Part shown: positions 1 through 5,869 of the stretch, piece by piece
How the letters are laid out: the number at the start of each line of letters is the position of its first letter
How positions within the stretch are numbered: the first letter of the stretch is position 1
Assembly: GCA_947491605.1 (NCBI GenBank)
Contig: CANLJW010000040.1
Location: 1 to 8,380 of the forward strand
DNA: 8,380 nucleotides
Reading direction: 5' to 3'
DNA from: UBA7398 sp947491605
Lineage (GTDB): Bacteria; Actinomycetota; Actinomycetes; Nanopelagicales; Nanopelagicaceae
Program-made: the position numbers and the translations under genes
The notes under the pieces: model-generated
Seen by the model: only the letters and a program-made list of their open reading frames with translations
The model's database searches: none
What the model was told of the DNA's origin: nothing

Positions 1-947
1 AGGATTCTCCGTTCAAGTGGATATTCCTTAGGTTCAAGGTCACCTTTTTCCAGCCACCACTTGAAATAGATTTCCAACATACTCTCTAGGTTGTGCTTTG
101 ACACAAATCCAATTGTTTCTTTAATCTTTTCAGAGCCTAGGTAGCCATTATTTTCTGGAAATGGGAATGCAACATTTCGCAGATCGAAATTAGCAACATC
201 TAGCGCAAAATCATCTGGGTTGTAGGGCAATAAGTTTGCTTCTTTCTTGCAAACTTTTGCAGCTAACTCCACAAAGCCTCGGCTTGTTGTAGCTTGTTTG
301 GTAGCAATATTAAATGCCTGCTTATCCACTTTTTTACCTGCGTTTATTATCGCAACGATTGCATCGGCTACATCCCCAGCGTATACAAATGAATGTATAG
401 ATTTTCCACCATTTCCAAGCAGAATTGGTAGCCCCTTTAAGAGGCGACTAAATGCAAAAGATTCGCGATCTTCATAATTATCCGGCCCAAGAACGAACGG
501 TAAGCGACAGGCAGTTGTAGTAAAAAATCCCTTGTTGCTAAATTCTTGAAGAAGCGCTTCGGATCGATTCTTTTCTCTTGCATAATCAGCAAATGGGTGT
601 GGTGGTCCTTTAGGAAAATCTTCAGTTATCGGAAAAATATTGCTAGAAGAGTAAACGGCGCCGGTAGAGATGAATATATATTTTTCGATCTTATTAGCGA
701 AAAAATTTCCAGCCTCTTCAACCCAGGCTGAGGCATACGCAGAGAAATCGATAACCACATCAAATTTAGAGTTAGCGAATTGTTCCAAAGCGCCAGGTTG
801 CGAACGGTCGCAGATAACATTTGTTGCGCCAATGTTCTCTTCTCTAGTCCCACGATTAGCGATGGTTACATCTGCACCTTCTTCCAATAAAGCTTTTAAT
901 ACATATCGGCCCATAAACCTGGTGCCACCAAAGAGCAGTACTTTCAT
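1..947 (-). CDS. NAD-dependent epimerase/dehydratase (extended SDR-like), 3' end outside window
   Basis: An open frame of 315 codons runs on the minus strand from an ATG at 947 to the window edge without a stop, so the C-terminus is missing. The N-terminus has a Rossmann nucleotide-binding motif, LLFGGTRFMG (residues 4-13), of the GGTRFxG type found in CSP41-like and related atypical epimerases, followed by NRG (31-33) at the end of the second strand. The SDR catalytic residues are present: STGAVY (94-99) and Y122-A-R-E-K126 (YxxxK). The family carries out NAD(P)-dependent epimerisation or dehydration of sugars, usually nucleotide-activated ones, in the cytoplasm. The substrate cannot be read from the sequence. 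It is divergent from the racemase-kinase-enolase operon with only 89 bases between, so a shared pathway is plausible but unproven. There is no convincing Shine-Dalgarno before the ATG. Confidence 0.85.
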   Translation of the reverse strand, partial: MKVLLFGGTRFMGRYVLKALLEEGADVTIANRGTREENIGATNVICDRSQPGALEQFANSKFDVVIDFSAYASAWVEEAGNFFANKIEKYIFISTGAVYSSSNIFPITEDFPKGPPHPFADYAREKNRSEALLQEFSNKGFFTTTACRLPFVLGPDNYEDRESFAFSRLLKGLPILLGNGGKSIHSFVYAGDVADAIVAIINAGKKVDKQAFNIATKQATTSRGFVELAAKVCKKEANLLPYNPDDFALDVANFDLRNVAFPFPENNGYLGSEKIKETIGFVSKHNLESMLEIYFKWWLEKGDLEPKEYPLERRI

Positions 948-987
948 CCGAAACTCATTTCGCTAGTGAGTGTTACTTAATTACTTT

Positions 988-1028
988 ATTGTAAACAGTT
1001 GACTGCATCATAAGCAACTATATAAACT
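988..1028. promoter_or_regulatory. Overlapping divergent promoters
   Basis: Plus strand: TTGACT at 999-1004, 16 bases, then TATAAA at 1021-1026 (or TAAACT at 1023-1028). This places transcription start almost at the GTG start at 1037, so the racemase mRNA is probably leaderless; no Shine-Dalgarno is visible. Minus strand: TTGCTT (1017-1012), 18 bases, TACAAT (993-988), driving the epimerase gene. The two promoters interleave, so one regulator could control both directions. A weak inverted repeat, GTTG...CAAC, spans 998-1018. Confidence 0.6.
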
Positions 1029-1036
1029 TCACAATT

Positions 1037-2140
1037 GTGGACCTAATCAATTCAATTGAAACTTTTGAAGCCAGAGTTCCACTCCCCGCTCCACTTGCTG
1101 TGGGATCAGCTCGGATTACACATCGCACTTATTCAGTTGTAAAAATTACGACTTCTGATGGAATTGTTGGCGTCGGTTATTGCTATAGCCGTGGACTTCC
1201 AATGGCAAAGATTATTGATGATGTGATGACGCCAGTTGCAATTGGCCAAACTGCAGAATCACCAGAAGAAATACGCAAATTAATTCTTGGATTTAATTGG
1301 CAATCTGCCGAACATGGATCAGTAACCTCTGCAGCAAGTGCTGTCGATATCGCACTTCACGATATCGCTGGAAAACGAGCGGGTAAAAGTGTCGCAGCAA
1401 TGTTGGGGGCAACCGTTAGTGAAGTTCCAATTTATTCTGTTATTGGCTATCACTATGGAAAAGACGAATCTGGGTTGCGCGAAGAGATTGATTACGCGCT
1501 CAGCCGCGGTATAAATTCTTTTAAAATTGTAATGGGAGCAGACACTCCGGAACGAGATGCAAATCGACTTAAGGTACTTAGAGAAAAAGTTGGCGATAAG
1601 CCTTTGATTGCACTTGACGCGTTTAGAACTCTAAAAACTTTAGATAATGCCATAAAGCGAGTGAACCTAATTAAAGAGTATGGCGTGGCATTCGTGGAAG
1701 ATCCTTTTCTTGAATCCGAAGGCGTTGCTGCTATCGCACTCCGCGAAGCAACCGGCGTACCAGTTTCATTTGGCGAATCCCTGGCCTCTTCAAAGATGGC
1801 CGAACAAGTTCTCTATTACAACCAAACTGATATTTTACGAATAGATGCGCTTGTAATTGGTGGCGTTGGCGAATTTCTAAAGGCAACCGCATATGCACAT
1901 CAAAAAGGTAAAACTTTTGCAACCCATATCCATACCGAGGTTCATTCTCAATTGGCGGCGGCCACCCCTAATCTCTATCCCGGTGGCTTGGAATATCTCG
2001 ATCCCCGATATGAAATAGATTTATTTCATCATTTGCTCTTAAAACCGATAGAAATTCGAAACGGAAAGGCAATACTGAGCACTGAACCTGGGTTCGGAAT
2101 CCAATGGGATTGGGACGCAATTCAGCATTTCTCGCGTTGA
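1037..2140 (+). CDS. Mandelate racemase/muconate lactonizing enzyme family protein (enolase superfamily)
   Basis: This 367-residue protein has the usual length and layout of the family: an N-terminal capping domain (about 1-125) and a (beta/alpha)7-beta barrel. The three magnesium ligands are visible as D194 (ALDAF), E221 (VEDP) and E247 (GES). The second half of the active site has D270 (RIDA) and H297 (ATHIHTEVH), the Asp-His dyad of the mandelate racemase subgroup. On the other face K163 stands where the K-x-K motif begins, but its second lysine is replaced by V165, so the usual (S)-specific base is absent. That points to a dehydratase or a one-base reaction on a hydroxy or sugar acid, rather than true racemisation; this is inference. 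The start is a GTG, chosen because the promoter lies just before it. It is the first gene of a three-gene operon, three bases ahead of the kinase frame. Confidence 0.88.
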   Translation: MDLINSIETFEARVPLPAPLAVGSARITHRTYSVVKITTSDGIVGVGYCYSRGLPMAKIIDDVMTPVAIGQTAESPEEIRKLILGFNWQSAEHGSVTSAASAVDIALHDIAGKRAGKSVAAMLGATVSEVPIYSVIGYHYGKDESGLREEIDYALSRGINSFKIVMGADTPERDANRLKVLREKVGDKPLIALDAFRTLKTLDNAIKRVNLIKEYGVAFVEDPFLESEGVAAIALREATGVPVSFGESLASSKMAEQVLYYNQTDILRIDALVIGGVGEFLKATAYAHQKGKTFATHIHTEVHSQLAAATPNLYPGGLEYLDPRYEIDLFHHLLLKPIEIRNGKAILSTEPGFGIQWDWDAIQHFSR

Positions 2141-2143
2141 AAT

Positions 2144-3154
2144 GTGGCAAGAAAAGGAGAGAAATTAATTTTGGAGCTTTTGAATGAAGTTTCCGTTTTG
2201 CCATATCTTGTGGAACAAGGTGTTGTCACTGCAGGCGAGAAAGTAATAATTGAAATTCTCACCGGTGGTGTATCAAATACCGTGCTTGCAGTTACAACAA
2301 ATGATCGCAATATGGTCCTAAAGCAGGCGCTACCCGAATTAAAAGTTGCCGAGAAATGGGAAGCTGACCAAAGGCGCGCAATCGTTGAAGCAGATGCTTT
2401 GCGCCTATTTCATGAGCTAAGTCCAGACCAAGTTCCTAACCTAGTTTTTATCGATCCCGTGCAATTTGTGTTATTAATGGATCGGGTTGAATTAGATAGC
2501 ACAGTTTGGAAATCAGATTTATTAGACGGCATATTTGATTTAAATGTAGCCAATGTATTAGGCAAAACCCTTGCGACTTGGCACCTATACGGTGAAAGTA
2601 ATCCGGCAAACATCGCTCAATTTAAAGAAGACACCCTTTTTGAGCAACTTCGAGTCGATCCTTTTTATAGATTTGTTTCGAAGCGAAATTCCAACTTGCA
2701 GAGGGTGATTGGTGGCCTTATAAAAGAACTAGAGACCGAGCACACCACAATCGTGCATGGAGATTTCTCGCCAAAAAATATAATGGTTTCACCTTCTGGT
2801 CAGGTATATGTATTGGATTTTGAAGTTATGCATATTGGAAATCCAGTCTTTGATTTGGCATTTTTAGTTGCCCACTTACTTTGTAAGTTTTTTAGAGCTG
2901 AAAATGATCAAATAGCTCTCCAACTCGCAGCTCTCGCTACATCTTTCCTTGATGCATATGAAAAAATGCACTCAATCTCCCCTTCTCTTGCGCTGCATAC
3001 AGGGCTGATATCTCTCGCAAGAGTTGAAGGAAAATCTCCAGTAAATTACTTAAACCCAGCCCAACAAGAGAAATTGCAGATTTTTACCAAGAAAGTTCTT
3101 TCTGACTCTAAAATTACAAATGCTCGCGATTTATTCGATTTGAGCTACCGATGA
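2144..3154 (+). CDS. Aminoglycoside-phosphotransferase-fold kinase, methylthioribose-kinase-like
   Basis: This protein of up to 336 residues is a small-molecule kinase of the APH/choline kinase fold. It shows a glycine-containing nucleotide loop, LTGGVSNTV (39-47), the ATP lysine in VLKQALP (K60), its partner glutamate in the EADAL helix (E82), the catalytic loop HGDFSPKN (H205, D207, N212) and the metal aspartate in LDFE (D225). The KQALP and EADAL segments resemble 5-methylthioribose kinase, but the chain is shorter than MtnK and its catalytic loop differs, so the substrate is unknown. Two starts are possible: GTG at 2144, or TTG at 2171, which has a good Shine-Dalgarno (AAGGAGAG, 2154-2161) 9 bases before it and looks better. 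Its stop overlaps the next start by four bases (ATGA), so it is translationally coupled to the enolase paralog and may make that enzyme's phosphorylated substrate. Confidence 0.82.
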   Translation: MARKGEKLILELLNEVSVLPYLVEQGVVTAGEKVIIEILTGGVSNTVLAVTTNDRNMVLKQALPELKVAEKWEADQRRAIVEADALRLFHELSPDQVPNLVFIDPVQFVLLMDRVELDSTVWKSDLLDGIFDLNVANVLGKTLATWHLYGESNPANIAQFKEDTLFEQLRVDPFYRFVSKRNSNLQRVIGGLIKELETEHTTIVHGDFSPKNIMVSPSGQVYVLDFEVMHIGNPVFDLAFLVAHLLCKFFRAENDQIALQLAALATSFLDAYEKMHSISPSLALHTGLISLARVEGKSPVNYLNPAQQEKLQIFTKKVLSDSKITNARDLFDLSYR

Positions 3155-4425
3155 AAATAACAAAAGTACTCGGTTACCAAGTTCTCGATTCACGAGGTAA
3201 GCCCACAGTTGCTGCGGCAATATCCATCGAAGATGGCAGTACGCATACTGCAAGAGTTCCTTCCGGAGCCTCTACTGGAAAACATGAAGCGTTTGAACTC
3301 CGGGATGGAAACGAATCAATTTCTAATCGTTATTACTCTGGAAATTCGGTAAACCTTGCAGTTGCCAATATAAATTCAAAAATTGCACCGCACTTGATCG
3401 GAAAAGAAATAGATCTGACAAGTGTTGATCAAAAATTGAAAGAGCTTGACCCTTCTGAAACCCATGAGCTTCTCGGCGCAAATGCCACGCTAGCAACTTC
3501 ACTGGCCGCTGCAATCGCAAGCGCACATGTAAGAAACGTTTCACTAGCGCGGTATTTCCAACCAATCGGCAAACTTCTAATTCCGATGCCGATGGTAAAT
3601 ATCCTTTCCGGCGGAGCGCATGCGAATCGAACTTTGGATATACAAGACATCTTAATTGTGCCAACTGGTGCAAAATCTTTTACAGAAGCTCTTTCTTGGA
3701 TTGTCGCAGTACGTGAAATGGCGGCAAATCTTGGAAGTAAAGCCGGAAAAATTACTCATCTAGTAGCGGATGAGGGTGGGCTTGGAATTCCATTTGATTC
3801 GATTGAACTAGCCTGCACATTTGTGTTGGAAAGCATTGAAAAAGTTGGTTTAAGGGTTGGTACCGAGATCTCGCTGGCTCTGGACATCGCCGCTACGCAG
3901 TTTTTTGATGGCGCTAGTTACAACCTAACTACCCTCGATAAAAAATATTCCAGTGTTGAATTTGTTGATTACACCTTAAATTTGGTTAAGAATTTTCCAA
4001 TTATTTCTATTGAAGATCCATTCGCTGAAGATGATTGGAGCGCTTGGAATTCTTTTTCCAAGATCGCGCCAAAATACTTACAAATATTGGGTGATGATCT
4101 CTTAACTACCAACTCGGGTCGGCTAAATAGAGCCATAATTGAAAAATCTGCAAATTCCATTCTGATTAAAGCTAACCAAAATGGACTTGTAACTTCTACT
4201 CAATCGGTACTGAAACAAGCACAATCTGCTGGGTTTAATACCGTTGTATCGGCACGCTCTGGTGAAACTGAAGATTCATGGTTAGCTGATCTTGCAACTG
4301 GTTGGCGGGCTAAGCAGATTAAAGTTGGTTCGACGCACGGAGCAGAACGGAATGCAAAGTGGAATCGCTTACTTGAATTAGAAGCTACCGAGGATTGTGA
4401 ATTCAAAAACCCATTTCTAAACTGA
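3151..4425 (+). CDS. Enolase paralog with altered active site
   Basis: The 424-residue chain is full length for enolase and collinear with it: RGKPTV (15-20), VPSGASTGKHEAFELRDG (36-53), GGAHA with H157, DEGG with E208, metal ligands D245 (LALD), E288 (IEDPFAEDDW) and D315 (GDDL), K340 (LIKANQ), R369-S370 and K391 (QIKVG). Two positions that are nearly fixed in glycolytic enolase differ: SHRSGE reads S-A368-R-S-G-E, losing the active-site histidine, and the glutamate after Gln in the QEFM motif is D166. It also has NQNGL for NQIGT. The fold and alpha-proton abstraction chemistry should be kept, but the substrate is probably not 2-phosphoglycerate. Position at the end of an operon with a racemase-family enzyme and a kinase supports a specialised pathway. 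A non-functional or moonlighting enolase is the alternative. Confidence 0.85.
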   Translation: MKITKVLGYQVLDSRGKPTVAAAISIEDGSTHTARVPSGASTGKHEAFELRDGNESISNRYYSGNSVNLAVANINSKIAPHLIGKEIDLTSVDQKLKELDPSETHELLGANATLATSLAAAIASAHVRNVSLARYFQPIGKLLIPMPMVNILSGGAHANRTLDIQDILIVPTGAKSFTEALSWIVAVREMAANLGSKAGKITHLVADEGGLGIPFDSIELACTFVLESIEKVGLRVGTEISLALDIAATQFFDGASYNLTTLDKKYSSVEFVDYTLNLVKNFPIISIEDPFAEDDWSAWNSFSKIAPKYLQILGDDLLTTNSGRLNRAIIEKSANSILIKANQNGLVTSTQSVLKQAQSAGFNTVVSARSGETEDSWLADLATGWRAKQIKVGSTHGAERNAKWNRLLELEATEDCEFKNPFLN

Positions 4426-4435
4426 ACTAAATATT

Positions 4436-4460
4436 AAAGAAGAGTCGCCCTATAAACCGA
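4436..4460 (+). repeat. Cassette repeat copy 1 (left end of array)
   Basis: First of seven same-orientation copies. The purine-rich AAAGAAGA segment is followed by GTCGCCCTATAAACCGA. It begins 11 bases after the stop of the enolase paralog. The heptamer GTCGCCC is invariant in all copies; variation is confined to the AT-rich 3' half and the 5' purine stretch. Confidence 0.8.
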
Positions 4461-4470
4461 AGAATTGGAA

Positions 4471-4494
4471 AGAGCCCCGATCTCTCGAGGCTCT
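4471..4494 (-). terminator. Terminator-like hairpin closing RNA cassette A
   Basis: A 10-bp stem with loop GAGA on the minus strand. The one non-canonical pair is G-U on the minus strand but C-A on the plus strand, which favours minus-strand transcription. The pyrimidine tract after it is short (TCTTTCC), so it may be an RNA-processing or weak termination structure. Homologous hairpins close cassettes B and C. Confidence 0.6.
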
Positions 4495-4511
4495 CCCATG
4501 CAAAGCGGAAA

Positions 4512-4545
4512 CAACTACATTGATCGATACCAATAGATCGAATTG
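4512..4545 (-). other. Conserved post-tRNA hairpin, cassette A
   Basis: Minus-strand structure between the tRNA-like gene and the terminator: an outer stem CAATT/AGTTG (one G-U), an inner stem GATC/GATC and a loop holding TTGGTA (4533-4528). The loop is complementary to TACCAA in the anticodon loop of the tRNA-like RNA, and its TGGT could instead pair with the ACCA 3' end. Confidence 0.5.
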
Positions 4546-4560
4546 CTCCAGCTAAGACTG

Positions 4561-4635
4561 TGGTGGAGACGACGGGGTTTGAACCCGCTCCTGCCGCTTG
4601 GTAAACGTTTGTGCTGCCAATTACACCACGTCCCC
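4561..4635 (-). tRNA. tRNA-like RNA A (anticodon position ACC, alanine-type acceptor)
   Basis: The 75-nt RNA folds as a tRNA with encoded CCA. It has a 7-bp acceptor stem (GGGGACG/CGTCTCC) with G3-U70 and discriminator A73, U8, a good D stem (GTGT/GCAC) with G18-G19, a T arm GCGGG-TTCAAAC-CCCGT and a 4-nt variable region. The anticodon stem is poor (only about three central pairs), with loop TTACCAA, so ACC falls at 34-36. G3-U70 plus A73 are the determinants for alanyl-tRNA synthetase, whereas ACC would read glycine codons and is very rare in bacteria. The bases at 4591-4603 are complementary to the 5' end of sRNA A. A leader conserved in all three cassettes lies just upstream (4636-4656). 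It could be an active mis-decoding tRNA, a decoy, or a regulatory tRNA mimic; it is the best folded of the three copies. Confidence 0.72.
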
Positions 4636-4717
4636 ATCACGAGGAGGAAGTTATGGCTATGTGAAACATCTTGGTCCTGTAATAGTCATTTAGTGTGCAA
4701 AGAAATGAATTGTGTAT

Positions 4718-4769
4718 AAACAAGAAGGACCCGAATAATTTCGGGTCCTTCTTCGCTACCAAGCGACAG
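4718..4769 (-). ncRNA. sRNA A, antisense to tRNA-like RNA A
   Basis: A short predicted transcript. An extended -10 box ends at 4777, and eight bases on (4769) begins CTGTCGCTTGGTA, which pairs over 13 nt with the anticodon loop and 3' stem of tRNA-like A (4591-4603), including one G-U. A perfect 14-bp hairpin (4722-4735/4740-4753) and the tail GTTT follow. Homologous to sRNAs B, C1 and C2; only the 5' segment and the stem sequence vary. No open reading frame fits in it. The transcript ends are predicted, not known. Confidence 0.65.
4722..4753 (-). terminator. Hairpin terminator of sRNA A
   Basis: A perfect 14-bp stem with a 4-nt loop, ending CCTTCTTGTTT on the minus strand. The stem sequence (CCCGAA/TTCGGG inside) differs from copies B and C (CTTGG/CCAAG) yet stays paired, which is compensatory change. 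Confidence 0.7.
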
Positions 4770-4776
4770 TGGAGGA

Positions 4777-4810
4777 AGTATTACACAAAACTTAGTTACT
4801 CACAGTAACT
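4777..4810 (-). promoter_or_regulatory. Promoter and inverted-repeat box of sRNA A
   Basis: Extended -10 TG-T-AATACT (4785-4777). Eleven bases upstream is a 7-bp inverted repeat, AGTTACT-CAC-AGTAACT (4794-4810), in the place of a -35 box. A similar box stands at the same distance before sRNAs B and C2, suggesting an operator or activator site. Confidence 0.5.
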
Positions 4811-4816
4811 AAAAAT

Positions 4817-4841
4817 AAAGAAGAGTCGCCCGATAAGCCGA
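4817..4841 (+). repeat. Cassette repeat copy 2
   Basis: AAAGAAGA followed by GTCGCCCGATAAGCCGA. Separates RNA cassettes A and B. The T-to-G change in the TATAAG half is unique to this copy. Confidence 0.8.
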
Positions 4842-4851
4842 AAATTTAGAA

Positions 4852-4875
4852 AGGGCCTCGATTTCTCGAGGCCCT
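4852..4875 (-). terminator. Terminator-like hairpin closing RNA cassette B
   Basis: A perfect 10-bp stem (AGGGCCTCGA/TCGAGGCCCT) with a 4-nt loop. Compared with cassette A it differs at two stem positions and remains paired. On the minus strand it is followed by TTTCTAAATTTT. Confidence 0.62.
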
Positions 4876-4892
4876 CCCATGCAAAGACAAAG

Positions 4893-4926
4893 CAACTGCA
4901 TTGATCGATACCAATAGATCGAGTTG
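4893..4926 (-). other. Conserved post-tRNA hairpin, cassette B
   Basis: Outer stem CAACT/AGTTG, inner GATC/GATC, loop with TTGGTA, on the minus strand. The outer stem has C-T to T-C type compensatory changes relative to cassettes A and C, supporting a real RNA structure. Confidence 0.5.
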
Positions 4927-4941
4927 AAATATCTAAGACTG

Positions 4942-5016
4942 TGGTGGAAACGAAGGGGTTTGAACCCGCTCCAGATGTTTGGTCAACGACTAGGCTGCCA
5001 ATTACAACACGCCCCC
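4942..5016 (-). tRNA. tRNA-like RNA B (degenerate, ACC at anticodon position)
   Basis: 75 nt with encoded CCA. The acceptor GGGGGCG/CGTTTCC holds three consecutive G-U pairs at 3-70, 4-69 and 5-68. G3-U70 and A73 are kept, as are U8, G18-G19 and the T arm GCGGG-TTCAAAC. The D stem has lost its first two pairs (TTGT against GCCT), and position 33, almost always U in tRNA, is G, so decoding is doubtful. The anticodon stem (GTCGT/ACATC) has three pairs. Bases 4972-4983 are complementary to the 5' end of sRNA B, so pairing is kept although the tRNA fold has decayed. Upstream is the shared leader (5017-5038), here with the palindrome CACGATCGTG, and a possible -10 TATATT at 5064-5059. Confidence 0.6.
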
Positions 5017-5095
5017 AACACGATCGTGAAGTTACGGTTTAACTGTTAGAAAAATCTGAATATAACTAAAAATTGTGAATATGAAATTTATGTGG

Positions 5096-5130
5096 AAAAG
5101 CAAAAGGGACTTGGATATAAACCAAGTCCC
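5096..5130 (-). terminator. Rho-independent terminator of sRNA B
   Basis: Stem GGGACTTGG/CCAAGTCCC (5106-5114/5122-5130), 7-nt loop, followed on the minus strand by TTTTGCTTTT. This is a classical intrinsic terminator for minus-strand transcription. Confidence 0.78.
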
Positions 5131-5149
5131 AATTACTACCAAACATCCG
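5096..5149 (-). ncRNA. sRNA B, antisense to tRNA-like RNA B
   Basis: The extended -10 box ends at 5157, and eight bases on begins CGGATGTTTGGT, which pairs over 12 nt with tRNA-like B (4972-4983), including one U-G wobble. A GTAATT linker, a 9-bp hairpin and the uridine tract TTTTGCTTTT follow. The spacing of promoter, pairing segment and terminator matches copies A and C1. Confidence 0.68.
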
Positions 5150-5156
5150 TGTGGCA

Positions 5157-5191
5157 ATTATTGCATAAATCTTCGATTACTCGGAGTAACG
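5157..5191 (-). promoter_or_regulatory. Promoter and palindromic box of sRNA B
   Basis: Extended -10 TG-C-AATAAT (5165-5157), with a perfect 13-bp palindrome TTACTCGGAGTAA (5177-5189) upstream at the same distance as in cassette A. No -35 hexamer is recognisable, as is usual with extended -10 promoters. Confidence 0.55.
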
Positions 5192-5199
5192 TAAGGATT

Positions 5200-5225
5200 A
5201 AGGAAGTGTCGCCCTATGAGCCGGA
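5200..5225 (+). repeat. Cassette repeat copy 3
   Basis: AAGGAAGT followed by GTCGCCCTATGAGCCGGA. Separates RNA cassette B from the SRPBCC gene, 20 bases beyond that gene's stop. Confidence 0.78.
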
Positions 5226-5245
5226 TTAAATCAATGTGAACAATT

Positions 5246-5728
5246 CTACTTCGCTTCAGCTGCTGCTTTAAGTCGAACTAAAGTCTTCGCCACAGCAGTC
5301 TGTGTCCACGGATATGCCTTGCGGAAGTTAAGCCATATTTGAGCTATTCCTGGAGCATAAGTGCCATCAAAGGATTCAGTTACCTGCGTAGAACCATTTC
5401 CAAGATCTGCTAACTCGTAGCGCCATCTCCACTGACCTAAATGCTTCCAAGCAATCAATTCATCTTTCTTATACTCAACCACGGTGTTTAGAATTCGATA
5501 GTCAATTCCAAGGTGCATCTTCATGCCAAATTTTGAGTTGAGAACCAATTCATCGGGGCCACTGATATTCTCAGTAATAGTTGCACTGCCATCAATCTCT
5601 TTATGTCGCTTAGGATTATTAAGGAACGCATAAATCTTCGATGGGTTTGCCTGGATGATAATTCGGGCAGATTTAATCTTAGGGTTACCAGTTTCGATAA
5701 TCTCGGAGCGTACTTTTTCCTCAAACAT
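5246..5728 (-). CDS. SRPBCC/START-like (polyketide cyclase-type) protein
   Basis: A 160-residue protein matching the SRPBCC helix-grip fold in length and pattern: a first strand and helix (ARIIIQANPSKIYAFLNNPKRH, about 20-41; the PSKIYAFL part is the typical P-x-x-V-F-x-x-L signature), GSATI, a mid-section with EYKKDELIAWKH, a strand WRWRYELADLG and VTESFDGT, and a long C-terminal helix ending KTLVRLKAAAEAK. Such proteins bind hydrophobic ligands in a cavity; the ligand is unknown. The frame stays open for 58 more codons upstream, but these translate the repeat and part of tRNA-like C, so the ATG at 5728 is the start. TATAGT lies six bases before it, consistent with a leaderless mRNA. The gene is a self-contained cassette between repeat copies 3 and 4. 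Confidence 0.82.
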   Translation of the reverse strand: MFEEKVRSEIIETGNPKIKSARIIIQANPSKIYAFLNNPKRHKEIDGSATITENISGPDELVLNSKFGMKMHLGIDYRILNTVVEYKKDELIAWKHLGQWRWRYELADLGNGSTQVTESFDGTYAPGIAQIWLNFRKAYPWTQTAVAKTLVRLKAAAEAK

Positions 5729-5734
5729 ACGCTG

Positions 5735-5740
5735 ACTATA
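5735..5740 (-). promoter_or_regulatory. -10 box of the SRPBCC gene (leaderless)
   Basis: TATAGT on the minus strand, six bases before the ATG, at the edge of repeat copy 4. There is no Shine-Dalgarno, so the transcript probably starts at the start codon. Confidence 0.5.
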
Positions 5741-5766
5741 AGAGAAAGGTCGCCCTATAAGCCAGA
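5740..5766 (+). repeat. Cassette repeat copy 4
   Basis: AAGAGAAAG followed by GTCGCCCTATAAGCCAGA (sharing the final G of the first part). Separates the SRPBCC gene from RNA cassette C. Its purine stretch is the most divergent of the seven. Confidence 0.78.
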
Positions 5767-5777
5767 GTAGAAAATAG

Positions 5778-5805
5778 AAAGAGCCCCGATTTCTCGAGGC
5801 TCTTT
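5778..5805 (-). terminator. Terminator-like hairpin closing RNA cassette C
   Basis: A 12-bp stem with loop GAAA; the single odd pair is G-U on the minus strand and C-A on the plus strand. It is followed on the minus strand by CTATTTTC. Homologous to the hairpins in cassettes A and B. Confidence 0.65.
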
Positions 5806-5819
5806 CCTGCAAAGCTATT

Positions 5820-5855
5820 GCAATTCTCTTGATCACTACCAATAGATCGAATTGC
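5820..5855 (-). other. Conserved post-tRNA hairpin, cassette C
   Basis: Minus-strand outer stem GCAATT/AATTGC, inner GATC/GATC, loop containing TTGGTA (5842-5837). The outer stem is one pair longer than in A and B. Confidence 0.5.
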
Positions 5856-5869
5856 ATAAGCCAAGACTG

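Noticed and set aside
670..966. Plus-strand open frame of 98 codons
   Set aside because: It is antisense to the epimerase gene, has no family features, and mirrors that gene's codon pattern.
3323..3673. Minus-strand open frame of 116 codons
   Set aside because: It lies wholly inside the enolase paralog in antisense and has no recognisable domain.
4445..4457. The repeat's reverse complement reads TATAGGGCGA, like the end of a T7 RNA polymerase promoter or cloning-vector sequence.
   Set aside because: The rest of the T7 promoter is absent, no phage polymerase is near, the copies vary in exactly this part, and a vector would not supply seven dispersed copies.
4426..5199. Small proteins in RNA cassettes A and B
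   Set aside because: Candidate frames are very short or lack ribosome sites, and no frame is kept between the homologous cassettes, whereas RNA structure is.
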